A stretch of DNA of 14,529 bases from Tannerella sp. GTDB taxonomy: Bacteria > Bacteroidota > Bacteroidia > Bacteroidales > Tannerellaceae. The DNA is taken from positions 1-14,529 of the forward strand of contig JAITHS010000149.1 in the NCBI GenBank assembly GCA_031279875.1. Reading direction: 5' to 3'. Under the pieces are notes generated by a model. That model did not search any database, was not told where the DNA came from, and worked only from the letters and a program-made list of their open reading frames with translations. Position 1 is the first letter of the stretch. Each line of letters starts with the position of its first letter. Shown here one piece after another: positions 1 through 8,161 of this stretch. The position numbers and the translations under genes are program-made.

Positions 1-135
1 GATGCACTCAAACAGATTGACACCAAAGGTTACGCAGAAAAATACAAACTTTCGGGCAAAGAAGTCATCAAAATCGGCGTAACTTTCGACAACGAAAAAC
101 GAACCGTAAAAAAATGGAAACCGGTAATTAATTAA
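1..135 (+). CDS. PD-(D/E)XK nuclease-superfamily protein, C-terminal end only (partial)
   Basis: The reading frame is open from the left edge to a TAA at 133-135 and gives 44 residues. They contain the pattern ALKQIDTKGYAEKY, then KIGVTFD and a KRTVKKW strand near the end. This is the characteristic tail of the large Bacteroidales family that joins an AAA-ATPase-like N-terminal domain to a PD-(D/E)XK nuclease-like C-terminal domain (the DUF1703 type). The catalytic D/E-x-K residues and the ATPase part would lie upstream of the window and cannot be checked. The biological role of this often multicopy family is not settled. The assignment rests on motif resemblance recalled from the family, and the gene is cut only by the window edge. 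A repeat-rich region begins about 35 bp after the stop. Confidence 0.75.
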   Translation, partial: DALKQIDTKGYAEKYKLSGKEVIKIGVTFDNEKRTVKKWKPVIN

Positions 136-171
136 ACATGAAAAATGACGAAACAGCGTTCGGCGTTAGCC

Positions 172-185
172 AATTACGAATTACG
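172..185. repeat. Two-copy heptamer aattacg
   Basis: Two exact aattacg units stand in tandem, followed directly by aatgccc, which begins the outer arm of the nested inverted repeat. The array is short on its own and is listed because it shares the 7-bp period of the other arrays in the two repeat islands. Confidence 0.5.
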
Positions 186-282
186 AATGCCCTGTGCGTC
201 GTTGGTCTCTGACAAACCGCTTGCAGCGGTTGAAAAACCCTGCAAGCGGTTTTCGGCGCTACAATACTTACAGGGCATTCGT
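183..282. repeat. Nested inverted repeats (outer 12 bp, inner 13 bp)
   Basis: The outer arms acgaatgccctg (183-194) and cagggcattcgt (271-282) are perfect reverse complements. Inside them, aaaccgcttgcag (214-226) and ctgcaagcggttt (240-252) are also perfect reverse complements around a 13-nt loop. The 12-bp word recurs at the ends of both mosaic elements in the window, and the 13-bp word is a version of the TGCA-centred palindrome found at 438-532 and 10265-10301. The region could form a two-tier stem or be a decayed short element. Function is unknown. Confidence 0.7.
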
Positions 283-367
283 CATTGCGAGGAACGAAGC
301 AATCCAGAAAACAGGAAGTAATCCGGAAGGAAAAGGTACGCTGGATTGCTTCGTTCCTCGCAATGAC
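281..367. repeat. 27-bp perfect inverted repeat (long hairpin)
   Basis: The left arm 281-307 begins gtcattgcgagg and ends gcaatccag. The right arm 341-367 is its exact reverse complement, and the loop is 33 nt. A near-identical hairpin occurs at 10336-10447. Similar words (cattgcgaggaacgaagc) are, from memory, dispersed in many unrelated bacterial genomes. It lies downstream of the partial nuclease gene, but no T-run follows the right arm, so it is not a typical intrinsic terminator. Confidence 0.85.
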
Positions 368-375
368 GGGGTACC

Positions 376-437
376 TTCTGCCTTCTGCTTTCTGCCTTCT
401 GCTTTCTGCCTTCTGCCTTCTGCTTTCTGCCTTCTCC
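376..437. repeat. Heptanucleotide array ttctgc(c/t), 8 copies
   Basis: Eight consecutive 7-bp units follow directly after ggtacc, alternating between ttctgcc and ttctgct, and end at 431. A degenerate ttctcc (432-437) leads into the palindrome block. The two strands are a strict pyrimidine/purine-biased pair apart from the G in each unit. The same array, with four units and on the opposite strand, is at 10308-10335. Confidence 0.9.
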
Positions 438-532
438 AAACCGCTTGCAGGGTTTAAAACCACTGCAAGGGTTTAAAACCACTGCAAGGGTTTAAAACCG
501 CTTGCAGGGTTTAAAAACCACTGCAAGGGTTC
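438..532. repeat. Five tandem TGCA-centred imperfect palindromes (period 18-20 bp)
   Basis: Units start at 438, 456, 475, 494 and 513 and take one of two forms, aaaccgcttgcagggttt or aaaaccactgcaagggttt. Each has AAACC on the left, TGCA in the middle and GGTTT on the right, so each is close to self-complementary. There is no unique spacer between units, which excludes a CRISPR array. The two variants occur in the order a-b-b-a-b. Two more copies are in the 10265-10301 region. Confidence 0.85.
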
Positions 533-543
533 GTGGTACCGTC

Positions 544-571
544 ATCTCAACTCTCAACTCTCAACTCTCAA
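544..571. repeat. Heptanucleotide array ctctcaa, 4 copies
   Basis: Three exact ctctcaa units (551-571) are preceded by one variant, atctcaa (544-550). The array starts 4 bp after the ggtacc at 535-540 and ends about 9 bp before the right terminal word of element A. Element B holds a different heptamer (ccactaa) next to its own ggtacc junction. Confidence 0.85.
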
Positions 572-649
572 CTTATTAAGACGAATGCCTGCAACGCCCT
601 ATTATTAAAGAATTTTAAAAACAATGTGGTATATATTAAAAAAAATGTT

Positions 650-657
650 TATCTTTG
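650..657 (+). promoter_or_regulatory. Bacteroidota-type -7 box for the glycan operon
   Basis: TATCTTTG matches the TAnnTTTG -7 consensus of the Bacteroidota housekeeping sigma factor. The expected -33 TTTG is only weakly met by TGTG at 625-628, with a 21-nt gap. The start of transcription would be near 664, giving a leader of about 34 nt before the ATG at 698. The stretch 592-649 is AT-rich and shows nothing else. Confidence 0.7.
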
Positions 658-697
658 CAGCGATTTTAATACAAGTATTAATTAAATTTTTTCAATC

Positions 698-2035
698 ATG
701 ACTGACAAAACAGTAAATTACTTAAAAGGAAAAGTCGCAATTTTTGCTGTCGGTATGGCTCTAACCGTGATGTGCTTCCATTCGTGTGAAGACAACAGCA
801 ACAACAATTTCGACGGCACACCTTATGACCCGTCAAAACCTGTAACGTTAGAAAGTTTTGAGCCTGATTCCGGCGGTATGGCTACCAAAGTCTTCATCAA
901 CGGAAAAAACTTCGGTACCGACCTGACGCAAATCAAGGTTTATTTCAATGACCTGCGTGCGCCGGTAGTAGGTTCCGACGGCGAGCATATCTATGCCATT
1001 ACGCCCCGACAGCCGGGCAGAGAATGTACTATTTCCGTTGTAGTAAACAACGATTCGGTATCATTTACCAACAAAACCTATCTTTACCGAACTCTGACGA
1101 CCGTTACTACGATTGCAGGAAAGAAAGGAACGACCGAATTTAAACCCGGCACATTAGCCGAAGCCACTTTCGACCACCCTTCTACCCTTTGCGTAGATAG
1201 AGAAGGCAACATCTTCCTGTCGCACTGGCGTGTACCTTACACTTTTGTGCTGATAAATCAGGAAAACGACCTTGTACAGGAACTTCCCGTCAACAACGAA
1301 CCATTAGGCGCTCCGACCCCCGACAGCGACGGCAAAGTAATATCGGCTCCTACCGACGGTGGCGACGGATATTTCTCGTTCGACCCCGACGCACAGTGGG
1401 CGCCCAAGCGCAGGCTTATTCTTCATCCCAACGAAGAACTCATTGCAGGCGGAATGTTAGATTTCTCCATCAACTACAAACACGGCATGTCGGCATGTCT
1501 GGCTAACGGATATATCTACACACGTTCATATAACGGCCAATTAGTTCGTTTCAACCCGATAACACGTTCCGGCGAGCGCGTAGGAACGCTCCTGCTCGAA
1601 CCCTCCACCGATGCTTTCATGACTTTCGACCCTTACAAACATGAAATCCTGTATATCAGTTATCCGAGTCGCCATTGCATATATACCTTTAATATTAATA
1701 CTGGCGAGCATACACTTTTTGCCGGAACGCGAGGAACGGCAGGCTGGAAAGACGGCGAAAGGCTACAATCGGAGTTCAACAACCCCGTTCAAGTAACGGT
1801 CGATCAAGACGGTTCGGTAATAGTAGCCGACATGAACAACCACTGCATTCGCAAAATTTCGCCCGACGGAATGGTCAGCACCGTGATAGGCAAAGGCACC
1901 GTAGCAGGATATGTTGACGGCAACCCCGAAGACGCACTCTTCAACCACCCCAAAGGCGTGGCTATCGACAAGGATTTCAACATTTATGTAGCCGATTACG
2001 ACAATAACGTTGTTCGCAAATTAGCTATTGAGTAA
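698..2035 (+). CDS. IPT/TIG-domain and NHL-repeat beta-propeller surface lipoprotein
   Basis: This 445-residue protein opens with a lysine-containing n-region and a hydrophobic stretch (about 13-25), and Cys30 lies in a loose lipobox (FHSC). Acidic residues after the cysteine (EDN) fit surface export in Bacteroidota. Residues 48-130 look like an IPT/TIG immunoglobulin-like domain (SFEPDSGGMATKVFINGKNF). The rest, from about 135 to the end, reads as NHL blades: HPSTLCVDREGNIFLSHW, then VTVDQDGSVIVADMNNHCIR, then GVAIDKDFNIYVADYDNNVV. Proteins of this build are common beside SusC/SusD pairs and are thought to bind glycan or stabilise the complex; they have no known catalysis. It is the first gene of the operon, 21 bp before the SusC gene. 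The start is supported by the promoter 40 bp upstream. Confidence 0.85.
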   Translation: MTDKTVNYLKGKVAIFAVGMALTVMCFHSCEDNSNNNFDGTPYDPSKPVTLESFEPDSGGMATKVFINGKNFGTDLTQIKVYFNDLRAPVVGSDGEHIYAITPRQPGRECTISVVVNNDSVSFTNKTYLYRTLTTVTTIAGKKGTTEFKPGTLAEATFDHPSTLCVDREGNIFLSHWRVPYTFVLINQENDLVQELPVNNEPLGAPTPDSDGKVISAPTDGGDGYFSFDPDAQWAPKRRLILHPNEELIAGGMLDFSINYKHGMSACLANGYIYTRSYNGQLVRFNPITRSGERVGTLLLEPSTDAFMTFDPYKHEILYISYPSRHCIYTFNINTGEHTLFAGTRGTAGWKDGERLQSEFNNPVQVTVDQDGSVIVADMNNHCIRKISPDGMVSTVIGKGTVAGYVDGNPEDALFNHPKGVAIDKDFNIYVADYDNNVVRKLAIE

Positions 2036-2056
2036 TAACTATTTAATATCTTTAAA

Positions 2057-5000
2057 ATGAAACAAATAATTATACTGTTTGCTTTGTGTCTGCTGCCGTC
2101 GATTGCAACAGCGCAAACATACACAATGAAAGGCGTAGTGTACGATGAAACAGGCGAAACTCTTCCGGGAGTAAGCGTATTCATAAAAGGCACTACAATA
2201 GGTACTTCTACCGACGCCAACGGAACATTTTCCATCAAAGCCGCCAAAGGCAATACTATTGCGTTTTCTTACATCGGATACGAAGACTATGAATATCGCG
2301 TAGAAAAAGAAGACGCCAACATGCAGATACATCTGGCAGTATCGGCAGTAAACATTGATGAAGTAGTTGTAACGGGACTTGCCAAACAGCGCAAGATAAG
2401 CGTTGTAGGCGCAATTACGGCCGTTGATGTGTCCGAGTTACAGACGCCGGCAACATCGATGGTCAACATGCTTGGCGGTCGCGTGCCGGGAGTAATATCG
2501 ATGATGAACAGCGGTGAACCGGGCAAAAACATCTCCGAATTTTGGGTACGCGGTATCGGTACTTTCGGCGCCAGCAGTGCCGCTCTCGTTCTGATTGACG
2601 GGCTTGAAGGCGACCTCAACTCTATCGACCCCGCCGATGTAGAATCGTTTTCCGTACTCAAAGACGCCTCTGCTACTGCCGTTTATGGTGTGCGCGGCGC
2701 TAACGGCGTTATACTCGTAACAACAAAACGAGGCTCCGTTGACAGACTTAAAATAACGGCGCGCGTCAATCTTACCCTTTCGTATCTGACACGTATGCCG
2801 GAATATTTGAGAGCCTACGACTATGCCGGACTTGCTAACGAAGCAAAAGTAGTAAGAGGCGACGAACCGCTTTATACTCCTTTGGAAATGAGATTCATAC
2901 AGTATCATTTAGACCGCGACCTCTATCCCGATGTTGACTGGCAAAACGAGATACTAAAACGCAACGGCTTTCAGCAAACATATTACATGAGTGCTGCGGG
3001 CGGTGGCGAGATAGCACAATATTTCATCTCGCTGGGAATGTCAAACGAAGCTGCCGCTTATAAAATGGACCCGTCGAGCGTTTATAAAACAGGCGTCGGC
3101 TACGACACCTACAACTATCGTATGAATCTGGATATCAACATGACCAAGACAACGTCGCTATATTTCGGTGTCAACGGATACCTCACACAGCAAAACCAGC
3201 CCGGTCTGGCCAATACCGACTATTTGTGGGAAGGAACGTCAATGCTGACGCCTCTTACTGTTCCAATCAAGTATTCAACAGGTCAGTTGCCCTCGTATGG
3301 CGCCGCCGCCGAAGGGTTGATGTCGCCTTACGTGTCGCTCAATTACACCGGACGCGCTTCAAACCAAACCAACACCGGCAATGTTACGATGGCTGTATCG
3401 CAAGACTTCAAATTCATCCTCGAAGGATTGAAACTCCGCATTCAGGGCGCTTATGACACAAAAAATTATTTCACCGAGCGTCGTTATGTGCTGCCAGACT
3501 TGTTTGTCGCGACAGGCCGTAATATCAAGGGCGAGTTGCTGCTTGCACGGCGCCTCAACGCAGTTTCGGCACAATATGTTTACAACATGCGCCAATATCG
3601 CAAGTATCATTTGGAAAGCACTCTCACGTGGGATAAAAATATTAACAACGAACATCGCGTTTCGGCGCTGGCTTATTACTATATGAGCGACCAGAAAGAT
3701 ACTTACGACATCGACAATTCGGGTATCAATCGTAGCGCCGCCGCCATACCAAAGCGCTATCAAGGTATATCAAGCCGTTTTACTTACGGCTTTAAAGACA
3801 CTTATATGATAGACCTCAACTTCGGATACACCGGTTCCGAAAACTTTGAACCGGGCAAACAGTTCGGATTTTTCCCTTCCGCAGCAATAGGCTGGATACC
3901 AACACAATACGACCCCGTGCGCGAGAAATTACCATGGCTCAGTTTTCTGAAATTAAGAGCCTCGTATGGTTCTGTCGGCAGCGACCGAATAGCATCGTTC
4001 CGTTTCCCTTACCTCACTACCGTAATTGAAGGCGCCGCAACAGGATGGGGAGTATCCGACATAGGTTTGAGCGAAGACCATTTCGGCGCCAGCAACCTCA
4101 TGTGGGAAAAAGCAATGAAAGCCGACTTTGGTATTGAGGGCAAGTTATTTAACCAGCAGTTATCGTTTGTGGTGGACTTCTTCAACGACAGCCGCGACGG
4201 TATATTTCAGGAACGACAGTCGATACCTTTATACGTCGGTTTGACATCAGGAGCAACGCCCTACGGCAACGTCGGCAGAATGCGCAGTTACGGTACCGAC
4301 GGCAACATCGACTACTTTCAATCCTTTAACGACGATATGCACTTTACTTTGAGAGCCAACTATACATACTCCCAAAACGAAGTACTCAACTGGGAACAAG
4401 CGCCGGCAAAATATCCCTATCAATTATATAACGGCTATCCCACAGACAGAATACAGGGTTATATCGCTACCGGACTATTTCGCGACGAGCAGGATATAAA
4501 AAGCAGTCCGGTACAAACTTTCGGCGGCGTAAAAGTGATGCCCGGCGACATCAAATATAAAGACGTCAACGGCGACGGCTTGATAAACACCGACGACCGC
4601 GTATTCCTGTCCGACCCCACCTATCCGCGCCTTATGTACGGCTTCGGAGGAGAGTTCGGATACAAAAATTTTACTTTAGGACTGCTGTTTAAAGGCACCG
4701 GCAAAACCAATTATTACAGCGTAGGATACTACTCCGCCTCTTACGGCACTAACGGACCCGGATATGTGCCTTTTTGGAGCGGCGAAACAGGTAATGTGCT
4801 GTCGTTACTTAAAGACCCGTCAAGCCACTGGATACCAAAAGATTATGCCATAGCAAACGGTATCGACCCTTCGCTTGCCGAAAATCCTAACGCACGCTTC
4901 CCCAGACTGACTTACGGCTATAATGCCAACAATTCGCAGTTATCAACATGGTGGAAAGGCGATTCGCGCTATCTGCGCCTGCAAGAAGTTACACTCAACT

Positions 5001-5182
5001 ATCATTGGGCACATCAATCGTTCCGCAAATTAGGTGTTACCTCGATTGATTTGCAGTTTGTAGGCAGCAACCTCTATGTATGGGACAAAGTAAAAGACTG
5101 GGACCCCGAACAGGCATACCGCAACGGTCGAGCCTATCCGATACCGGCACGATATACTTTGCAAATGAAACTGAATTTCTAA
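2057..5182 (+). CDS. SusC/RagA-family TonB-dependent outer-membrane transporter
   Basis: At 1041 residues it has the usual length for the family. Residues 1-20 form a signal peptide (cut near ATA-QT). Residues 23-95 are the carboxypeptidase-D-like regulatory fold (GVVYDETGETLPGVSVFIKG), and DEVVVTG at 101-107 lies where the TonB box and plug begin. The plug shows the SusC hallmarks FWVRGIGTFG (162-171), LVLIDG (178-183) and ESFSVLKDASATAVYGVRGA (196-215). The remainder is a beta-barrel ending in an aromatic residue (KLNF). It should import an oligosaccharide across the outer membrane, driven by TonB-ExbBD, under a SusD lid. There is no N-terminal STN domain, so direct signalling to a FecR-type anti-sigma factor is unlikely. 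The substrate cannot be read from sequence. The SusD gene starts 18 bp after the stop. Confidence 0.95.
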   Translation: MKQIIILFALCLLPSIATAQTYTMKGVVYDETGETLPGVSVFIKGTTIGTSTDANGTFSIKAAKGNTIAFSYIGYEDYEYRVEKEDANMQIHLAVSAVNIDEVVVTGLAKQRKISVVGAITAVDVSELQTPATSMVNMLGGRVPGVISMMNSGEPGKNISEFWVRGIGTFGASSAALVLIDGLEGDLNSIDPADVESFSVLKDASATAVYGVRGANGVILVTTKRGSVDRLKITARVNLTLSYLTRMPEYLRAYDYAGLANEAKVVRGDEPLYTPLEMRFIQYHLDRDLYPDVDWQNEILKRNGFQQTYYMSAAGGGEIAQYFISLGMSNEAAAYKMDPSSVYKTGVGYDTYNYRMNLDINMTKTTSLYFGVNGYLTQQNQPGLANTDYLWEGTSMLTPLTVPIKYSTGQLPSYGAAAEGLMSPYVSLNYTGRASNQTNTGNVTMAVSQDFKFILEGLKLRIQGAYDTKNYFTERRYVLPDLFVATGRNIKGELLLARRLNAVSAQYVYNMRQYRKYHLESTLTWDKNINNEHRVSALAYYYMSDQKDTYDIDNSGINRSAAAIPKRYQGISSRFTYGFKDTYMIDLNFGYTGSENFEPGKQFGFFPSAAIGWIPTQYDPVREKLPWLSFLKLRASYGSVGSDRIASFRFPYLTTVIEGAATGWGVSDIGLSEDHFGASNLMWEKAMKADFGIEGKLFNQQLSFVVDFFNDSRDGIFQERQSIPLYVGLTSGATPYGNVGRMRSYGTDGNIDYFQSFNDDMHFTLRANYTYSQNEVLNWEQAPAKYPYQLYNGYPTDRIQGYIATGLFRDEQDIKSSPVQTFGGVKVMPGDIKYKDVNGDGLINTDDRVFLSDPTYPRLMYGFGGEFGYKNFTLGLLFKGTGKTNYYSVGYYSASYGTNGPGYVPFWSGETGNVLSLLKDPSSHWIPKDYAIANGIDPSLAENPNARFPRLTYGYNANNSQLSTWWKGDSRYLRLQEVTLNYHWAHQSFRKLGVTSIDLQFVGSNLYVWDKVKDWDPEQAYRNGRAYPIPARYTLQMKLNF

Positions 5183-5200
5183 CTCATAAAATAAAATATA

Positions 5201-7171
5201 ATGAAAACAGTAAAATATATTACCGTCGCAATTATAACTCTTACGCTTTATTCATGCGACTTTCTCAATGTAAATGACTATTTCGAGGAGACAATAAAAT
5301 ATGACTCTATCTTCTCGAACAAAAGAAACGTAGAACGCTATCTGTGGACTACGGCGGCACAATTTCCCGACGAAGGCAATTTTCAAGTAGAGCCAAACAG
5401 CGCTTTCGGCTGCGACGAAGGCTTCAGCCTCAGTAACACCGACTTTCAAGGCTCTTTCTTTGTACTCGGTCAGATTACGCCTACTACTTCATACGCTATT
5501 CAAAACTATTGGAGTAGAATGTATATCATTATCCGTAAAGCAAATACTATCGTAGCACGACTCAACGAAGCCGCCGACCTTACTACGCTCAACAAAAGGG
5601 AAATACTTGGCTATTCGTATTTTATGCGCGCTTACGCTTATTATCGTTTGCTGATGCAGTACGGACCTATTATTGTGATTGGCGACGATGTGCTTGACAC
5701 CAACGAAAGCACTCAATATTACGACCGCTCACGCGAAACTTTCGATGCTTCGGTCGATTATGTCTGCGCCGAGTTTGAACGCGCTGCCGAATACATGCCC
5801 TCTACTATTCCGCTGTCGTATTTCGGACGGCCTACAAAAGGCGCCGCTTACGGACTGATAGCCCGTTTGCGTCTCATTCAGGCAAGCCCGCTGTGGAACG
5901 GTGGTGAAGCAGCCCGTAAAACGTTCGGAACGTGGAAACGCTCTTCCGACAAACAACTGTATGTTTCGCAAACTTATGACGAAAAAAAGTGGGCTGTCGC
6001 CGCTGCCGCATGTAAAAGAATTATCGACATGAACCTCTATAAATTACATACGGTATCGAAAATGCCTGATACTTATCCGCTTCCCGATAATGTCTCGGCG
6101 CTGGATTTCCCCAACGGAGCCGGCGACATCGACCCTTTCCGCTCTTATTCCGATATGTTTACCGGCGAAGCACTGGCTGTACGTAACGACGAATTTATCT
6201 GGGGACGAATGTCTAACGGCGCTACCGACTGCTCGCGGTTTGCTTTTCCTGTCATAAACTACGGCGGATGGAACAATGCAAGCGTAACGCAGAAAGTAGT
6301 TGATGCCTACCGTATGGCCGACGGTCGAACTATCGACGATTCAAGCCCCGAATATCCTTATTCCGTAACCGGCGTTAAAGGTGGCAGCAATCGCGATTTC
6401 TCAGGCTACAGACTGCTTAATTCGACATCCAACATGTATGTAAACAGAGAAATGAGATTTTATGCCAGCATCGGTTTCAGCGAAGGCTTCTGGTTTATGA
6501 ACTCTACTACTCTGGCAGCAAAAAAAGCAGCCACCGTTACTTATTATTTAGACGGTAATGCCGGTTTGCAGGCGGCTAACAACAACCCTTTCAACTATCC
6601 GCCTACCGGCTATGTGTTTAAAAAATATGTACACGTTGACGATGCGTGGGAAGGCGATAATGCCGCACGAGTACCGAAACCGTTCCCCATCATTCGCTAT
6701 GCCGAAATATTGCTGTCATACGTTGAAGCGCTTAATAATCTGACTACTGCGCATACCGTAACATCTGCCGACGGCGAGTCTTATACCGTTTCCCGCGACA
6801 TCAATGAAATGCGAAAATATTATGATATGGTACGCTACCGCGCAGGACTGCCGGGTCTGACCGATACCGAACTGTCGTCGCCAACAACCATGCAAAGCCT
6901 CCTCGAACGCGAACGTATGGTTGAGTTCCTCTTCGAAGGCTTGCGTTTCTATGACGTCCGTCGCTGGGGTAAATATGAACTTACCGAAAACGAACCTGTG
7001 ATGGGTATGGATATAGAATCATCCAAATCAGGTTATTACAATGTTGTGCCGGTAAATCACTCCAAAGTTAGAAACAGGGTCGTTGATAAGAAACTGATTT
7101 TCTTCCCTATATCATTAAACGAAGTGCGTAAAGCACCGTCTTTAGACCAAAATCCGGGTTATCAAAACTAA
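5201..7171 (+). CDS. SusD/RagB-family nutrient-binding outer-membrane lipoprotein
   Basis: The 656 residues begin with a lipoprotein signal and the lipobox LYSC (Cys19), followed by DFLNVNDYFEET, a typical SusD start. The helical, TPR-like N-terminal half has the family words RAYAYYRLLMQYGPIIVIGD and later ARLRLIQASPLWNG. The C-terminal half has RYAEILLSYVEALNN and ERMVEFLFEGLRFYDVRRWG, and the end KLIFFPISLNEVRKAPSLDQ resembles the usual C-terminal FPIP...NPGY signature. Its job is to bind glycan at the cell surface and close over the SusC barrel. It is somewhat longer than many SusD proteins, with an extended loop region around residues 280-500 that could set specificity. It is co-transcribed with the SusC gene, 18 bp upstream, and the next gene, 6 bp downstream. 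Confidence 0.95.
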   Translation: MKTVKYITVAIITLTLYSCDFLNVNDYFEETIKYDSIFSNKRNVERYLWTTAAQFPDEGNFQVEPNSAFGCDEGFSLSNTDFQGSFFVLGQITPTTSYAIQNYWSRMYIIIRKANTIVARLNEAADLTTLNKREILGYSYFMRAYAYYRLLMQYGPIIVIGDDVLDTNESTQYYDRSRETFDASVDYVCAEFERAAEYMPSTIPLSYFGRPTKGAAYGLIARLRLIQASPLWNGGEAARKTFGTWKRSSDKQLYVSQTYDEKKWAVAAAACKRIIDMNLYKLHTVSKMPDTYPLPDNVSALDFPNGAGDIDPFRSYSDMFTGEALAVRNDEFIWGRMSNGATDCSRFAFPVINYGGWNNASVTQKVVDAYRMADGRTIDDSSPEYPYSVTGVKGGSNRDFSGYRLLNSTSNMYVNREMRFYASIGFSEGFWFMNSTTLAAKKAATVTYYLDGNAGLQAANNNPFNYPPTGYVFKKYVHVDDAWEGDNAARVPKPFPIIRYAEILLSYVEALNNLTTAHTVTSADGESYTVSRDINEMRKYYDMVRYRAGLPGLTDTELSSPTTMQSLLERERMVEFLFEGLRFYDVRRWGKYELTENEPVMGMDIESSKSGYYNVVPVNHSKVRNRVVDKKLIFFPISLNEVRKAPSLDQNPGYQN

Positions 7172-7177
7172 TAAATT

Positions 7178-8134
7178 ATGACAACAATGAAAAATCTAAC
7201 TAAAACAATCGGCGCCATACTTCTGTGCGCCATGACATGCATTACGGCGTGTAACAACGAAGAGTTGTATGAAAAGGAAAAATATAAAAACGTTATCTAT
7301 CTGTTGAGTGGCTCCGAAAACGTTTATACCGAATCGTACTCGCTCAACGAAACAGAGCCGGTGAAGTATTTCTCAATCGGCATAGGCGGCTCTCATCCCA
7401 ATCCGGAAGCCGTAACGGTTGAACTCGAACCCGACCGAGTGCTGTTTGACCTCTATAACAAAAGTAATTTTGACGTCAAATATACGTCTTATGCCAAAAT
7501 ATTGCCTGCCGACAGATATGTGATCGACAGTTACACTATTCAAATACCGGCAAATCCGACCGACCAATACGTCAAAGTACCCGTCAAAGTGCGACCTCTC
7601 GGACTTTCGCCCGATTCTATCTATTTTATTCCGCTCTCTATCCGCTCGGTATCAAAATATGAAGTCAACGACGAAAAGTACAACATGCTCTATCGTATCA
7701 CTATTCAAAACGATTATGCCAAACAAACACCTGTTACTTATTATGTCAAAAAAGGAAGCGTTAAAGACCAGACAAACAACTCCGAAACAACGCTCAGCGG
7801 CTCCAAAATCGTTCAACCGCTCACAAAAGATAAGGTGCGCATGTTTGCCGGCAACTATTCCCAAAGCCAAACTTCTACCGTTTATGACATAGAACGCTAC
7901 GGTATTACAGTGCAGATAAAAAGCGATAACTCGCTTGATATTACGTCTTACGGCACAATGCAGATAGAAATGATACCCGAAGTTGACTACAATCGCTATG
8001 CTGTTATCCTGCAAGGTACAAAAGAACAGCGCTGCTTTTTTCTACATTACCGCTATCGTATAATGAACGATAACGGCTCCTACGGCAACTGGATGGAAGT
8101 CAGAGAAAGCCTTACAAGAGTAGAAGAAGATTAA
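7178..8134 (+). CDS. DUF1735/DUF4361-type surface lipoprotein (SusE-position glycan-binding candidate)
   Basis: This 318-residue protein has a lipoprotein signal with lipobox ITAC (Cys25). The start could also be the second methionine, three codons in (7187). The N-terminal half, about 35-180, has the beta-rich DUF1735 (BT_3987-like) pattern: VIYLLSGSENVY, then EPVKYFSIGIGG, then VPVKVRPLGLSPDSIYFIPL. The second half resembles the DUF4361 domain that usually follows it in SusCD operons. By position it corresponds to SusE, a surface protein that holds glycan near the transporter. No catalytic motif is visible. Family assignment is from remembered motif shape rather than a search, so the DUF4361 part is less sure than the DUF1735 part. 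Confidence 0.75.
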   Translation: MTTMKNLTKTIGAILLCAMTCITACNNEELYEKEKYKNVIYLLSGSENVYTESYSLNETEPVKYFSIGIGGSHPNPEAVTVELEPDRVLFDLYNKSNFDVKYTSYAKILPADRYVIDSYTIQIPANPTDQYVKVPVKVRPLGLSPDSIYFIPLSIRSVSKYEVNDEKYNMLYRITIQNDYAKQTPVTYYVKKGSVKDQTNNSETTLSGSKIVQPLTKDKVRMFAGNYSQSQTSTVYDIERYGITVQIKSDNSLDITSYGTMQIEMIPEVDYNRYAVILQGTKEQRCFFLHYRYRIMNDNGSYGNWMEVRESLTRVEED

Positions 8135-8161
8135 TTGTCGAATTATTTAATTTATAATGAT

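Larger units (their letters stand above)
271..591. repeat. Mosaic repeat element A (MITE-like, no ORF)
   Basis: The element is bounded on the left by cagggcattcgt (271-282) and on the right by acgaatgcctg (581-591), which is the reverse complement of the left end apart from one missing C. In order it contains a 27-bp hairpin, ggtacc (370-375), a TTCTGCY heptamer array, five TGCA-centred palindromes, a second ggtacc (535-540) and a CTCTCAA heptamer array. The hairpin, ggtacc, heptamer and palindrome block recurs in opposite orientation in element B near 10203-10497. No transposase and no clear target-site duplication are seen, so mobility is an inference from terminal inverted repeats plus recurrence. 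Short frames through it on both strands are repeat translations, not genes. Confidence 0.6.

Noticed and set aside
281..367. An intrinsic terminator for the nuclease gene at the left edge
   Set aside because: The stem is followed by gggg and ggtacc rather than a T-run, and the same hairpin at 10336-10447 stands upstream of a gene, so it is better explained as a dispersed repeat.
128..482. Several overlapping short frames on both strands, some with peptide repeats such as KAESRRQ
   Set aside because: They translate the hairpin and the 7-bp array of element A. Frames of this kind are open on both strands because the repeats lack stops, and none has a promoter or domain.
438..532. A CRISPR array
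   Set aside because: The units abut with no unique spacers, are only 18-20 bp, and no cas gene is present. The same applies to the 21-bp array at 10031-10177.
2047..2054. A -7-like box (TATCTTTA) just before the SusC start codon
   Set aside because: The last base departs from consensus, there is no TTTG 20 nt upstream, and the box ends 2 bp before the ATG, which leaves no room for a leader.
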